This document shows positions 8,375 through 16,097 of a stretch of DNA of 64,000 bases, one piece after another (position 1 is the first letter of the stretch; the number at the start of each line of letters is the position of its first letter). Source of the stretch: Neobacillus ginsengisoli (lineage in GTDB: Bacteria > Bacillota > Bacilli > Bacillales_B > DSM-18226); assembly GCF_030813055.1 (NCBI RefSeq), contig NZ_JAUSTW010000003.1, positions 620,001-684,000 of the forward strand. Reading direction: 5' to 3'. The position numbers and the translations under genes are program-made. Below the pieces are notes generated by a model. The model ran no database searches. It worked only from the letters and a program-made list of their open reading frames with translations, and was not told where the DNA came from.

Positions 8375-9646
8375 TTATGCAACATTTGTTTCTTTAACAG
8401 AATCCAAATAATCCTGCGCTTTGTCTTTATCAAATTCGCCCTCCCATTTCGCCATTGAGATGGCAGCCAATGAGTTTCCTAAAACGTTTACGGCGGAGCG
8501 AATCATATCTAAAATACGATCGATGCCAGCAATCAAAGCAATTCCCTCTAACGGTAATCCCATAGAGCCGAGTGTCGCCAGCACAACGACAAACGATGCA
8601 CCCGGGACGCCTGCCATACCTTTTGAAGTCATCATAAGTACAAATAACAATGTAATTTGCTGCATCAACGACATGTGGACGTTATACATTTGCGCAACAA
8701 ACAGCGAAGCAAGCGCCTGATAAATTGCTGATCCCGTCAGATTGAATGTGTATCCTGTCGGAATGACGAAAGAAACAATCGCCTTCGGACAACCGAATTG
8801 CTCCATCTTTTTCATAATGTTCGGGAGCACTGCCTCAGAACTCGCTGTTGTAAAAGAAATGATAAGTTCTTCCTTTAAAATCTTAATAAGCGTAAAAATA
8901 TTTGTTCCTGTCATTTTCGCGTTTAAACCTAAAATCACAATAGTGAAAAATATTACAGTTACATAAACAGCCAATACAAGCTTTCCAAGCGGAAGTAATG
9001 TGCTCACTCCGAAATGGGCCACCGTCACCGCAATAAGAGCGAATACTCCAAACGGAGCAGTTTTCATTACTTGATTTGTTACCCAAAACATTGCTTCTAA
9101 TACACCTTCAAAGAAATGAAGCACAGGCTTACCTTTGTCCCCGATTGCCGCGACCCCTAGGCCAAATAGAACACTGAAGAAAATAATAGGCAATAGATCG
9201 CCTTGCGCCATTGATTCAAACACATTTTTCGGAACGATGTGAACAATTGTATCCGCAAAGCCTTTGTTTTGTGTAGCGCTTGCTGTTTGTTCGTATGCTG
9301 AGATATCTCCTTTTGCCAGATGGCTCATATCTACACCAGAACCTGGATGAAACACGTTTGCAGCCAGCAATCCAATCCCTATCGCAATCGTTGTAATGAT
9401 TTCAAAATAAAGAATCGTCTTGCCGCCAAGCTTACCTAATTTTTTTATATCACCTACACCCGCCACCGCAACAACAAGTGCGGCTATTACAATCGGCATA
9501 ACGATCATTTTAATTAAATGAATGAAAATATCACCGATTGGTGAAATGAAGGCAATTGCTGTTTTGTTCCCGTAAACAGCAGCTCCAACCACTATACCTA
9601 ATATAAGTGCAACAAAAATTTGCCCAGCTAATCCAAATTTTTTCAT
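8375..9646 (-). CDS. Aspartate/glutamate:cation symporter (DAACS family)
   Basis: This 423-aa membrane protein is of the GltP/GltT/DctA family. It has the HP1 serine-rich loop (TTASSEAVLP, about 266-275), the HP2 region, and the TM8 motif DRILDMIRS. Asp380 and Arg383 correspond to the residues that in GltPh hold the substrate amino group and side-chain carboxylate, so aspartate or glutamate is more likely than a plain dicarboxylate. In TM7 the usual NMDGT motif reads NLTGS: the conserved sodium-site Asp is Thr304, confirmed at codon 8735-8737. Coupling could therefore differ from classical Na+ members. It is the first gene of the operon with aspA. Its promoter overlaps the TTTTGT box array, and its ATG follows GGAGGATG. 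Confidence 0.88.
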   Translation of the reverse strand: MKKFGLAGQIFVALILGIVVGAAVYGNKTAIAFISPIGDIFIHLIKMIVMPIVIAALVVAVAGVGDIKKLGKLGGKTILYFEIITTIAIGIGLLAANVFHPGSGVDMSHLAKGDISAYEQTASATQNKGFADTIVHIVPKNVFESMAQGDLLPIIFFSVLFGLGVAAIGDKGKPVLHFFEGVLEAMFWVTNQVMKTAPFGVFALIAVTVAHFGVSTLLPLGKLVLAVYVTVIFFTIVILGLNAKMTGTNIFTLIKILKEELIISFTTASSEAVLPNIMKKMEQFGCPKAIVSFVIPTGYTFNLTGSAIYQALASLFVAQMYNVHMSLMQQITLLFVLMMTSKGMAGVPGASFVVVLATLGSMGLPLEGIALIAGIDRILDMIRSAVNVLGNSLAAISMAKWEGEFDKDKAQDYLDSVKETNVA

Positions 9647-9699
9647 CTACATCCTCCTTGTTAACGTTTTCAATTTCTTTCATCGATTACTTCATTAAG

Positions 9700-9728
9700 T
9701 TTATAAGCAAACCTACAAAACGATACAA
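9700..9728 (-). promoter_or_regulatory. Promoter of the transporter-aspA operon
   Basis: On the minus strand, TTGTAT (9728-9723) and TATAAA (9705-9700) are separated by exactly 17 bp, a sigma-A type layout with a weak -35. The -35 lies inside the TTTTGT box array, as expected for an activator-dependent promoter. Confidence 0.6.
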
Positions 9729-9780
9729 ATCGGTACAAAAACCCACAAAAGGATTTGAAAAAAATTTTAGGGTCACAAAA
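9715..9780 (-). promoter_or_regulatory. Phased TTTTGT box array (candidate GlnL operator)
   Basis: Read on the minus strand, boxes lie at 9780-9775 (TTTTGT), 9750-9745 (TTTTGT), 9740-9735 (TTTTGT), 9730-9725 (ATTTGT) and 9720-9715 (TTTTGT). Adjacent boxes are 10 bp apart (N4 spacers), and the outlying box is exactly 30 bp from the next. TTTTGT-N4-TTTTGT is the direct repeat reported for GlnL of B. subtilis. Together with the GlnK/GlnL-type genes 5 kb away, this supports activation of the aspartate operon by that system. Confidence 0.75.
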
Positions 9781-9819
9781 ACTATTGAAATCTTCTCTTG
9801 TTAAAACTATCATCTAACC

Positions 9820-9857
9820 TTTTTCGCAAATGAAATTGGCTTTTCCGCAAATGAAAC
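9820..9857. repeat. Short tandem direct repeat
   Basis: TTTTCGCAAATGAAA and TTTTCCGCAAATGAAA occur about 20 bp apart in the intergenic region upstream of the YdcF-like gene. Function is unknown; a regulatory site is possible. Confidence 0.4.
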
Positions 9858-10019
9858 CCTACCGCTCCGTTTTCATATTTCATGAGAACAAAAGAATTAT
9901 CCTTTAAAGGAGCGCGACTACTAACAAAACTCTGCCGGTCACATAACTTTTTTAATTTTTAAAAAACTCCCCATCCCTCATTCAATTATTTATAATCATT
10001 AAGAGAAAGGAGACGTGCT

Positions 10020-10760
10020 ATGTCGTACATCATTAAATTTATTTATGGCTTTGTTCTCCCTCCGGGAATTTTTGTACTATTCCTTTTGATAGTCGGAATC
10101 CTTCTTTACCGCCGGGAGACATTAATAGCAAAATTATTGTTCATTACCGCTTTCCTTTTATATGGTTGTACCATTCCCCTAACCGGCAAACTTTTAATTC
10201 AATCATTGGAAAATCGCTATACTCCTCCATCTCAAATTAAAGGGGATGTCATCTTGATGCTTGGCGGAGGGGCAACCCTTGACACACCGGACTTCGATGG
10301 TAAGGGCCAGCTTTCAGGTAATGGAGCGAACCGTTTGCTTACTGTGCTAAGACTTTATAAACGGACAGGGCTTCCCATATTACTCTCGAGCGGTCAAGTA
10401 TTCAGTGATTCCGGAAATGAATCTGAGATTGCCAAACGTGAACTACTTAGTCTGGGAGTTCCGAAAAGTAAAATCTTCTTAGAAAATAAGAGTAAAAACA
10501 CTGAGGAAAATACGGAGTTCTCAAAACAACTGTTAAATAAGAATGGATGGCACAAACCTGTTTTGGTCACATCTGCATTCCATATGGAGCGCGCGGTATT
10601 AGATTTCAAGAAAAATAACATCGATGTACTGCCCTACCCAACTGATTACCAAACAAGCCGAAAGCTGCCATTGTATGCTAATCAATTCACGCCATCAACA
10701 AATGGATTAGCCTTTTTAGCAGCTAAAGAATATTTAGGTATATTTTCTCTTCAGTTTTAA
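10020..10760 (+). CDS. YdcF/ElyC/SanA-family membrane protein (DUF218)
   Basis: This 246-aa protein has two amino-terminal membrane helices (about residues 8-27 and 36-55) followed by an extracytoplasmic DUF218 domain. Conserved blocks are MLGGGA, SGNGANRLL, LLSSGQ, and VLVTSAFHMERA near the end. Family members such as ElyC and SanA act in envelope homeostasis and lipid-carrier metabolism in Gram-negative bacteria; the Bacillus members have no firm function. AGAAAGGAG precedes the start by a normal distance. It appears monocistronic and is followed by a decayed permease fragment. Confidence 0.82.
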   Translation: MSYIIKFIYGFVLPPGIFVLFLLIVGILLYRRETLIAKLLFITAFLLYGCTIPLTGKLLIQSLENRYTPPSQIKGDVILMLGGGATLDTPDFDGKGQLSGNGANRLLTVLRLYKRTGLPILLSSGQVFSDSGNESEIAKRELLSLGVPKSKIFLENKSKNTEENTEFSKQLLNKNGWHKPVLVTSAFHMERAVLDFKKNNIDVLPYPTDYQTSRKLPLYANQFTPSTNGLAFLAAKEYLGIFSLQF

Positions 10761-10769
10761 ATTACCGCT

Positions 10770-10914
10770 TTACTGGCATTATTCTATAAGTACCATCCTG
10801 ATTACAATGGTCTTCTCACTTGATTTCCGTGTGGCGCGGATTATCGGTGTTCCATTTATCCTTAGAATTAGTTTTTTCTTACGTGGGAAATCTCTTCCTA
10901 TGAAATAGACAGTC
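10770..10914 (+). pseudogene. Decayed 3' end of an amino-acid permease gene
   Basis: This stretch aligns base by base with the 3' end of the permease gene at 51748-53145 (positions about 52980-53145). Shared blocks include CTGATTACAATGG, GATTTCCGTGT, TTTATCCTTA and GAAATCTCT. One base is missing near 10787 and another near 10902, which creates frame breaks. The homology runs on through the downstream terminator. This is the remnant of a second permease gene or of a segmental duplication; the rest of the gene is absent. Confidence 0.8.
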
Positions 10915-10964
10915 AATTGCAATCTTAATAGTGAGAGGAAATCCAAAAACATATTAAACAAGAA

Positions 10965-10999
10965 AAGCCCTAGTGCAGGTACATCACTAGGGCTTTCTT
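10965..10999 (+). terminator. Terminator of the lost permease copy
   Basis: The 11-bp stem AAGCCCTAGTG/CACTAGGGCTT is followed by TCTTC. It is homologous to the intact permease terminator at 53183-53214 (same GCCCTAGTG arms). Confidence 0.8.
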
Positions 11000-11353
11000 C
11001 ATTTTAAGAATTGGTGAAATCCTTAAACAGTGTCATAATCCAATTCATTTTAGTTTTTTCAATCCAATCAAGTAGTTTGAAAGGAGTGCAATTTCAATCA
11101 AGCGCTTCTACTAAGATGTCATTTTTCGTTCTATTACTGCGATTTCCTATTAATCAAACGTTTAATTAGATTTGCGCGAATGCCCAGAATAAATGGAATC
11201 TTGCTGCCTAACTAGTTGAAATTTTGTCATATCAAGTTCGACATATATCGGGGTGATAACAGACACGGGAATTGATTTTGACAGATAAAGGCAAGGTTTT
11301 TAAAATCCGTGTCGTTCTTTATCGAGAGAAACTTCTATTAATTGTAAATCTAG
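11000..11353. other. Intergenic region upstream of the subtilase
   Basis: No gene was seen. An imperfect AAGCGCTT palindrome lies near 11100, and a GACACGG.../...CCGTGTC inverted repeat lies near 11265 and 11312; neither can be assigned. It is probably the regulatory region of the protease gene. Confidence 0.35.
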
Positions 11354-11383
11354 TTGTTATAAAATTTAGAATGTTAACATAAT
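11354..11383 (+). promoter_or_regulatory. Candidate promoter of the subtilase
   Basis: TTGTTA and CATAAT are separated by 18 bp. The -10 ends about 20 bp before the start codon, and GGGGG lies 8 nt before the GTG. Confidence 0.45.
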
Positions 11384-11403
11384 AACTTTAGGGGGTTTTT
11401 AAT

Positions 11404-12879
11404 GTGAAAAAAAAGAAAAAGGGAATGGCTATCGTTGCCAGCAGTATCCTTGCAATATCTTTATCATCTTTTAGCTTACACGCCTCTGCAACCACACCGA
11501 CTGTAAGCAAAAATTATCTAATTGCTTATAATAAGTCGTTGCCAGCAGACTATCAATCTATAATTAAAAAAGCTGGAGGAGAAGTATTACGAGCAATTCC
11601 AGAGATTAGCGGTTTGGAAGTGCGCTCATCGAACCCAGCTTTTCTTGAACAGTTAAAGTCAGATACAACTATTTCTGCGGCAAATATTGAAAGGGCTTAC
11701 AAATTGGATGATGAACAACAAGGGCAATCGAATGGGCAGCCTGTGACTCTTGATCCTAATGCTAGTTCTTATTGGGATCTTCAATGGGATATAAAGCATT
11801 TAACCAATGATGGGAAATCATACGGAATTGAGACAGGCGGGACAAAAGGTAGCGACAATAAGGTATCCCATAAAGCCGTTGTTGGTATTATCGACTCTGG
11901 AATTGACTCAGGACACCCTGATTTAGCGGCGAATTTCATAGGTGGTCAAAACTTCGTCCCTGCTGGAGGCTACTATGGAGGTGTTCCGTCTGAATCAGGT
12001 AATTCTTCAGATGTGACAGATACTAACGGTCACGGGACACATGTGGCAGGATCCATTGCCGGGAATGGGAAAATCAAAGGTGTTGGTCCGGATTTAGGAA
12101 TTCGAGCTTACCGTATTTTTGATGCAAGCGGCAGTGCTCCAACATCACCGATTGTAGCAGCGATTATTGCTGCTGCTAATGACAAAGTCGATGTTATTAA
12201 CATGTCAATTGGCGGATTTGATAATTTGAAATATTACTCTGATGGCACACGTTATTCAGATCTTGCAGATGTTCTTCTCTGGAAACGGGCCGTGGAGTAT
12301 GCTGTTAAGCATAACGTAACAGTTGTTTCAGCCGCAGGTAATGAATCGCTAAATTACGCTGATAAAAAGTCGCTTACTGATTATTTGAATGCGAACTATG
12401 GTGATTCAAATCTCGTATTTAAAGGTGTAACAGTTGAAACACCGGGAGGAATTCCAGGGGTTATCACGGTTTCATCTTCAAATAAGTGGTCAACTACTCA
12501 ATTAGCATTCTATTCAAACTATGGAAATAGCTTTATTGATGTAGCAGCTCCCGGCGGTGATAACGGTCCAGATTATGCAGCGACCGGTGATTTAATGAAG
12601 CGTGATTTCACTTACCGTGCGTTATCTACTTGGCCAAGGTATTTGGCTAATTATTTTACAACTAATGCTAATGGTTACGCATACTTACACGGTACTTCAA
12701 TGGCTTCACCAAAAGTCGCCGGTATCGCAGGATTAATCAAAGCTGAACATCCAGATTATAATCCTGCTCAAGTAAAAGCACTGATTGAAAAGACAGCACT
12801 TGACTATGGCAAACCCGGCCACGATGCTCTATATGGAGATGGGGAAGCAAATGCCTATACTGCTTTAACAGCTAAATAA
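11404..12879 (+). CDS. Secreted subtilisin-like serine protease (S8)
   Basis: This 491-aa preproprotein has a Lys-rich start and hydrophobic signal peptide (about 1-29, cleavage likely after HASA). An I9-like propeptide follows (about 36-105), then the S8 catalytic domain. The triad is Asp164 (GIIDSGID), His210 (NGHGTHVAG) and Ser432 (GTSMASPKVAG), with oxyanion-hole Asn313 (AAGNES). It is probably exported by Sec and self-processed. The domain has insertions compared with subtilisin BPN', notably around 320-345 and 390-425. Translation likely starts at GTG 11404. An overlapping ATG-TGA one frame away cannot give a product. Confidence 0.92.
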   Translation: MKKKKKGMAIVASSILAISLSSFSLHASATTPTVSKNYLIAYNKSLPADYQSIIKKAGGEVLRAIPEISGLEVRSSNPAFLEQLKSDTTISAANIERAYKLDDEQQGQSNGQPVTLDPNASSYWDLQWDIKHLTNDGKSYGIETGGTKGSDNKVSHKAVVGIIDSGIDSGHPDLAANFIGGQNFVPAGGYYGGVPSESGNSSDVTDTNGHGTHVAGSIAGNGKIKGVGPDLGIRAYRIFDASGSAPTSPIVAAIIAAANDKVDVINMSIGGFDNLKYYSDGTRYSDLADVLLWKRAVEYAVKHNVTVVSAAGNESLNYADKKSLTDYLNANYGDSNLVFKGVTVETPGGIPGVITVSSSNKWSTTQLAFYSNYGNSFIDVAAPGGDNGPDYAATGDLMKRDFTYRALSTWPRYLANYFTTNANGYAYLHGTSMASPKVAGIAGLIKAEHPDYNPAQVKALIEKTALDYGKPGHDALYGDGEANAYTALTAK

Positions 12880-12887
12880 AATTCCGG

Positions 12888-12928
12888 TGACAGGCACCGT
12901 CCGTGGACAAAACTACTGTTTTGTCCAC
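12888..12928. repeat. Bacillaceae GGTGACAGGCACC repeat with inverted repeat
   Basis: GGTGACAGGCACC followed by CCGTGGACAAAA is a short intergenic sequence that I recall as recurrent in Bacillus genomes. The second half forms an inverted repeat GTGGACAAAA...TTTTGTCCAC (12903-12928). Only one copy was seen in this window. Confidence 0.5.
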
Positions 12929-12935
12929 ATTCAAA

Positions 12936-12971
12936 AGACAGATAGTTTAGCGACTATCTGTCTTCTTTTTA
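12936..12971 (+). terminator. Terminator between the subtilase and citG
   Basis: The stem AGACAGATAGT/ACTATCTGTCT is followed by TCTTTTT on the plus strand. It ends the protease transcript. On the minus strand it may also stop the citrate-lyase operon, with a poorer T-run. Confidence 0.8.
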
Positions 12972-12998
12972 TTCAAACTTAAATGGTTAAGTAATTCC

Positions 12999-13877
12999 TT
13001 AATTCATTTGTGAGAGAAGATCAAACATAACGGTTACCGCCAGAAGATCAGCTGATCCTCCTGGACTGATGTTTCTCCGGATGAATTCCTTGTCCATTTC
13101 ATAGACCATCTCCACGCCTTTCGGTGTTAGCATACCGCCGGAATCCAGTACCTGATTGGAATAATAGTGAACAAATTTCAACGTTTTTAAATCATGTCTT
13201 GCAACGATATTGGTATCTTCGTTTACTCTCATAAGATGAAGGAGTACCTGCACCAAAATATCATTGATATGTAAGGTTTGCATAGATTTTAGCTTTTTTA
13301 GCACAGGAAGAGAGTAGTTCCGAACCGTAGGAAAGCCGCTTTCAACTTCTCCGCGTATGCCTTTAAGACCATATTTTTGATACAGTTTTTCCCCAAAAGT
13401 AAGACCTTCCGACTTGTTCATGAAAGTCAGTTCCCTCATACATAACCCCTGCGTCATTAGGGAAATTTTTGCACAGATCGTATCCGTATCCACACTTTCG
13501 GATTCATTTTCCATCATACAGCATGAAGCTGCCGCGCAGATAATCCCTAAGGAAAAAACCAGTCCCTTATGGGTATTTACGCCATCTGTAGCCTTAAACA
13601 TCGCTTTTTCAGCGTCAATCCCAAGGCCTCTTAAGGCTTGAAACAGTTCTTCGGGATTTTGTCCCGAGTAGTTTACGCCTTCCGTTACACAGTGATCGAA
13701 ATAGTTACTCAGTGCAGCACTGCTGGACATAAACGTAAAGAAGTCCATATCCGCATGTGCTCCCTGGTTGAACCTGTCAACAAGCCCTGGTTTAGGGCTT
13801 GCTGAAACTTCATAAAGTAAGGCTTGCAGTGCTTTTTGTGAAATGGTTTGTATCCGCCGTTCATCCATATTCAACAT
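12999..13877 (-). CDS. citG: Triphosphoribosyl-dephospho-CoA synthase CitG
   Basis: This 292-aa protein of the CitG/MdcB family makes 2'-(5''-triphosphoribosyl)-3'-dephospho-CoA, the precursor of the citrate-lyase prosthetic group, from ATP and dephospho-CoA. Family landmarks include SPKPGLVDRFNQGAHADMD near the amino terminus, GVNTHKG in the middle, and SPGGSADLLAVT at the end. The start at 13877 is chosen because AAAGGAG lies 5 nt upstream; the longer TTG frame runs through that site. It is the last gene of the citrate-lyase operon, separated from citX by 136 bp containing a long hairpin. Confidence 0.92.
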   Translation of the reverse strand: MLNMDERRIQTISQKALQALLYEVSASPKPGLVDRFNQGAHADMDFFTFMSSSAALSNYFDHCVTEGVNYSGQNPEELFQALRGLGIDAEKAMFKATDGVNTHKGLVFSLGIICAAASCCMMENESESVDTDTICAKISLMTQGLCMRELTFMNKSEGLTFGEKLYQKYGLKGIRGEVESGFPTVRNYSLPVLKKLKSMQTLHINDILVQVLLHLMRVNEDTNIVARHDLKTLKFVHYYSNQVLDSGGMLTPKGVEMVYEMDKEFIRRNISPGGSADLLAVTVMFDLLSQMN

Positions 13878-13935
13878 TATAGCTCCTTTCAATAATGCGA
13901 ATGCACCAAAACAGAATGACCAAACCCGATAAACA

Positions 13936-13981
13936 CCTGTGATTCCTATCCCAAAGGATATCTAGAGATAGGAATCACAGG
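13936..13981. repeat. 15-bp perfect inverted repeat between citX and citG
   Basis: CCTGTGATTCCTATC (13936-13950) and its exact complement (13967-13981) enclose a 16-nt loop. No T-run follows on either strand, so it is not a standard terminator. It may be an mRNA processing or stabilising element that sets citG expression below that of the lyase subunits. Confidence 0.6.
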
Positions 13982-14013
13982 AAGGTTATCACAGTTTGGC
14001 CAAATGATTTAAC

Positions 14014-14550
14014 TTAAGATACAATCTTCGAATAAGAATCAACCATAATATGGATCTTCTGCATCAGTGCCTCTGTTGAATGCCGGCTGCTCCTTCCGCA
14101 ACTATGTGCTTCCTCGTCACAAAGCAGGCATTTACGTTTGGAATTTCCGAAGTCTTCCCTTGAGATAGGGTTACCATCCGCCCCGATGACATCGAGATCA
14201 AAGAGTCGGCCCAGCGGATGCTCGTTCTCAATCTGAAGCATATGAGCTTTTAAAGTCCGTTCAGCAGTTTTCACAACAAAGTATGCCTCATATCCCGTAT
14301 CGGGATTGTTGGCTTCGTAATATTCCGGAGAGCAACCGGTCTCCTTGAGTTTTTTCTCCAGTGCATTGCAACCCTCACGAAAAATGATGCAGCTGTCCGA
14401 TGTTTTCTTGCACGCACCTGGCATATTGACTGTGAACGATACCAAAGGCAACCTGTATTTCTCTAGTAATTCTTTTTGACGGGCAGCCCTATGCTCGCAA
14501 GCCTGCAATAATTGCTCAAGCGTTACTTCACGGACTTCTGTCATCTCCAA
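14014..14550 (-). CDS. citX: Apo-citrate lyase phosphoribosyl-dephospho-CoA transferase CitX
   Basis: This 178-aa CitX-family nucleotidyltransferase transfers the prosthetic group to the serine of the CitD acyl carrier. The family motif GRLFDLDVIG (about 116-125) and the Cys-rich carboxy-terminal KRKCLLCDEEAHSCGRSSRH segment are present. It overlaps the citF end by a few bases and is read in the same operon. Length is typical for stand-alone CitX. Confidence 0.93.
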   Translation of the reverse strand: MEMTEVREVTLEQLLQACEHRAARQKELLEKYRLPLVSFTVNMPGACKKTSDSCIIFREGCNALEKKLKETGCSPEYYEANNPDTGYEAYFVVKTAERTLKAHMLQIENEHPLGRLFDLDVIGADGNPISREDFGNSKRKCLLCDEEAHSCGRSSRHSTEALMQKIHIMVDSYSKIVS

Positions 14551-16097
14551 GGCTCCTTCTTCACCTGATGAATTACATCTATTACCGAGCCATCCCTATA
14601 CTTAACCACCCCGATAATTTTATCCTCCACCTTAATCGGTTCAGGCATTCCGACAATTTTATTTGCTTTTTCCTTGAGCTCTTCAATGGACATGACCGGC
14701 AGGTTTGCTTTTCTAAGATTATAATACAAATCCTGTCTTCGGGGATTCACGGCAATCCCTTGGTCTGTAACCAATACATCAATGGAACAGCCCGGGGTAA
14801 CTATCGTGTGTACCTTGTCAAGAATAGTTGGCATTCTGCCCCTGATGAGAGGAGCGACAACAATTGCTGCGGCTGCTCCTGCAGCTGAATCACAGTGTCC
14901 ACCTGATGCGCCGCGAATGACTCCGTCGGAACCGGTAATGACATTCACATTAAAATCGATATCGATTTCTAATGCACTTAATACTGTTATATCCAATTGA
15001 TTAACTGCACACCCCGGATTATCGGGGCTTGCATAATACTCAGCATCAATCTGTTGGTGAAATCGGTTATTTTTAAGTGATTCGTCTGCGCTGAGATCAA
15101 AGCCTTGGACATCTAGTAATCTTTTAATAAGTCCTTCCTCATGGAGAGCAACAATCTGACCGGTAATCCCACCCAGCGCGAAGCTCGCTTTGATGTTTCT
15201 CTCAATCATCTTTTCTCTTAAAAACCTTGTAGCAGCTAGAGAAGCTCCGCCTGAGCCTGTTTGCAACGAAAATCCGTTTTCGAAATAGCCTGAAGCTGCT
15301 ATAACATCGGCAGCATTCTGAGCGATTAGCAGGTCTTTAGGATTCTTGGTATACCGGGTTGCATCAGACATAATCCCTTTTGGATCACCGATTGAATCCA
15401 CAACCACGATATAATCGACCTGAGATTCAGGAATAGCGAAGGGTGTATTAGGATATTCGACTAAATTATCCGTGATTAAAACAACTTTTTGAGCATACTG
15501 GGCATCAACCTTGGCATATCCCAACGAACCGCATTCGGATATTACTGTATTATCCCTGAAATATCCATTGGCATTGCCTGCAGGATCACAAGAGGGTACG
15601 CCTAAAAAAGTAACATCAATCGGTAATTCTCCCGAGACAATCGCCCTTGCTCTGCCGCCATGGGAATTGATAACGATTGGAATGTCCATCAAGCCGTTCG
15701 AAATGGCCTCAGCCAATTCACCTCTTAATCCGCTAGTCTCAATCCTCCGAATGACCCCATTTTTTATATGATTAATTAATGGCGCATGGATAGTTGAGAG
15801 AGAACTCGGTGCTAAAACGAGGTCCTTAATTCCCATTCTTGAAATGGTATTCATCACCATATTAACGATATAATCTCCGTTTCGGAAGTGATGATGGAAG
15901 GAAATCGTCATTCCATCTTTTAAACCTGTTTCTCGGATCGCTGTTTCAAGAGAATCAAGGATTTTATTCCGTTCAGGATTTCTCTGCCGATCTTTGGATC
16001 TCTGTGTATTTTTCACCAGTCCATTCGAATCAAACTGTCGTAGAGTTCCGAGTCCAAAAATCTCTTCCGGTATTTTACGTCCAATTCCATTAAACAT
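14541..16097 (-). CDS. citF: Citrate lyase alpha subunit (citrate CoA-transferase)
   Basis: This protein, about 518 aa, is the alpha subunit of citrate lyase, which moves the acyl group from the carrier protein to citrate. Features include INSHGGRARAIVSGE and TGSDGVIRGASGGHCDSAAGA, both typical of CitF. The chosen ATG at 16097 overlaps the citE stop as TAATG and has GGAG 11 nt upstream. The GTG at 16106 would have the same site only 2 nt away. Translational coupling with citE is expected. Confidence 0.95.
   Translation of the reverse strand: MFNGIGRKIPEEIFGLGTLRQFDSNGLVKNTQRSKDRQRNPERNKILDSLETAIRETGLKDGMTISFHHHFRNGDYIVNMVMNTISRMGIKDLVLAPSSLSTIHAPLINHIKNGVIRRIETSGLRGELAEAISNGLMDIPIVINSHGGRARAIVSGELPIDVTFLGVPSCDPAGNANGYFRDNTVISECGSLGYAKVDAQYAQKVVLITDNLVEYPNTPFAIPESQVDYIVVVDSIGDPKGIMSDATRYTKNPKDLLIAQNAADVIAASGYFENGFSLQTGSGGASLAATRFLREKMIERNIKASFALGGITGQIVALHEEGLIKRLLDVQGFDLSADESLKNNRFHQQIDAEYYASPDNPGCAVNQLDITVLSALEIDIDFNVNVITGSDGVIRGASGGHCDSAAGAAAAIVVAPLIRGRMPTILDKVHTIVTPGCSIDVLVTDQGIAVNPRRQDLYYNLRKANLPVMSIEELKEKANKIVGMPEPIKVEDKIIGVVKYRDGSVIDVIHQVKKEPWR

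Noticed and set aside
11095..11110. cre site around TCAAGCGCTTCTA
   Set aside because: Outer TG/CA positions and one W position do not fit; the match is limited to the AAGCGCTT core.
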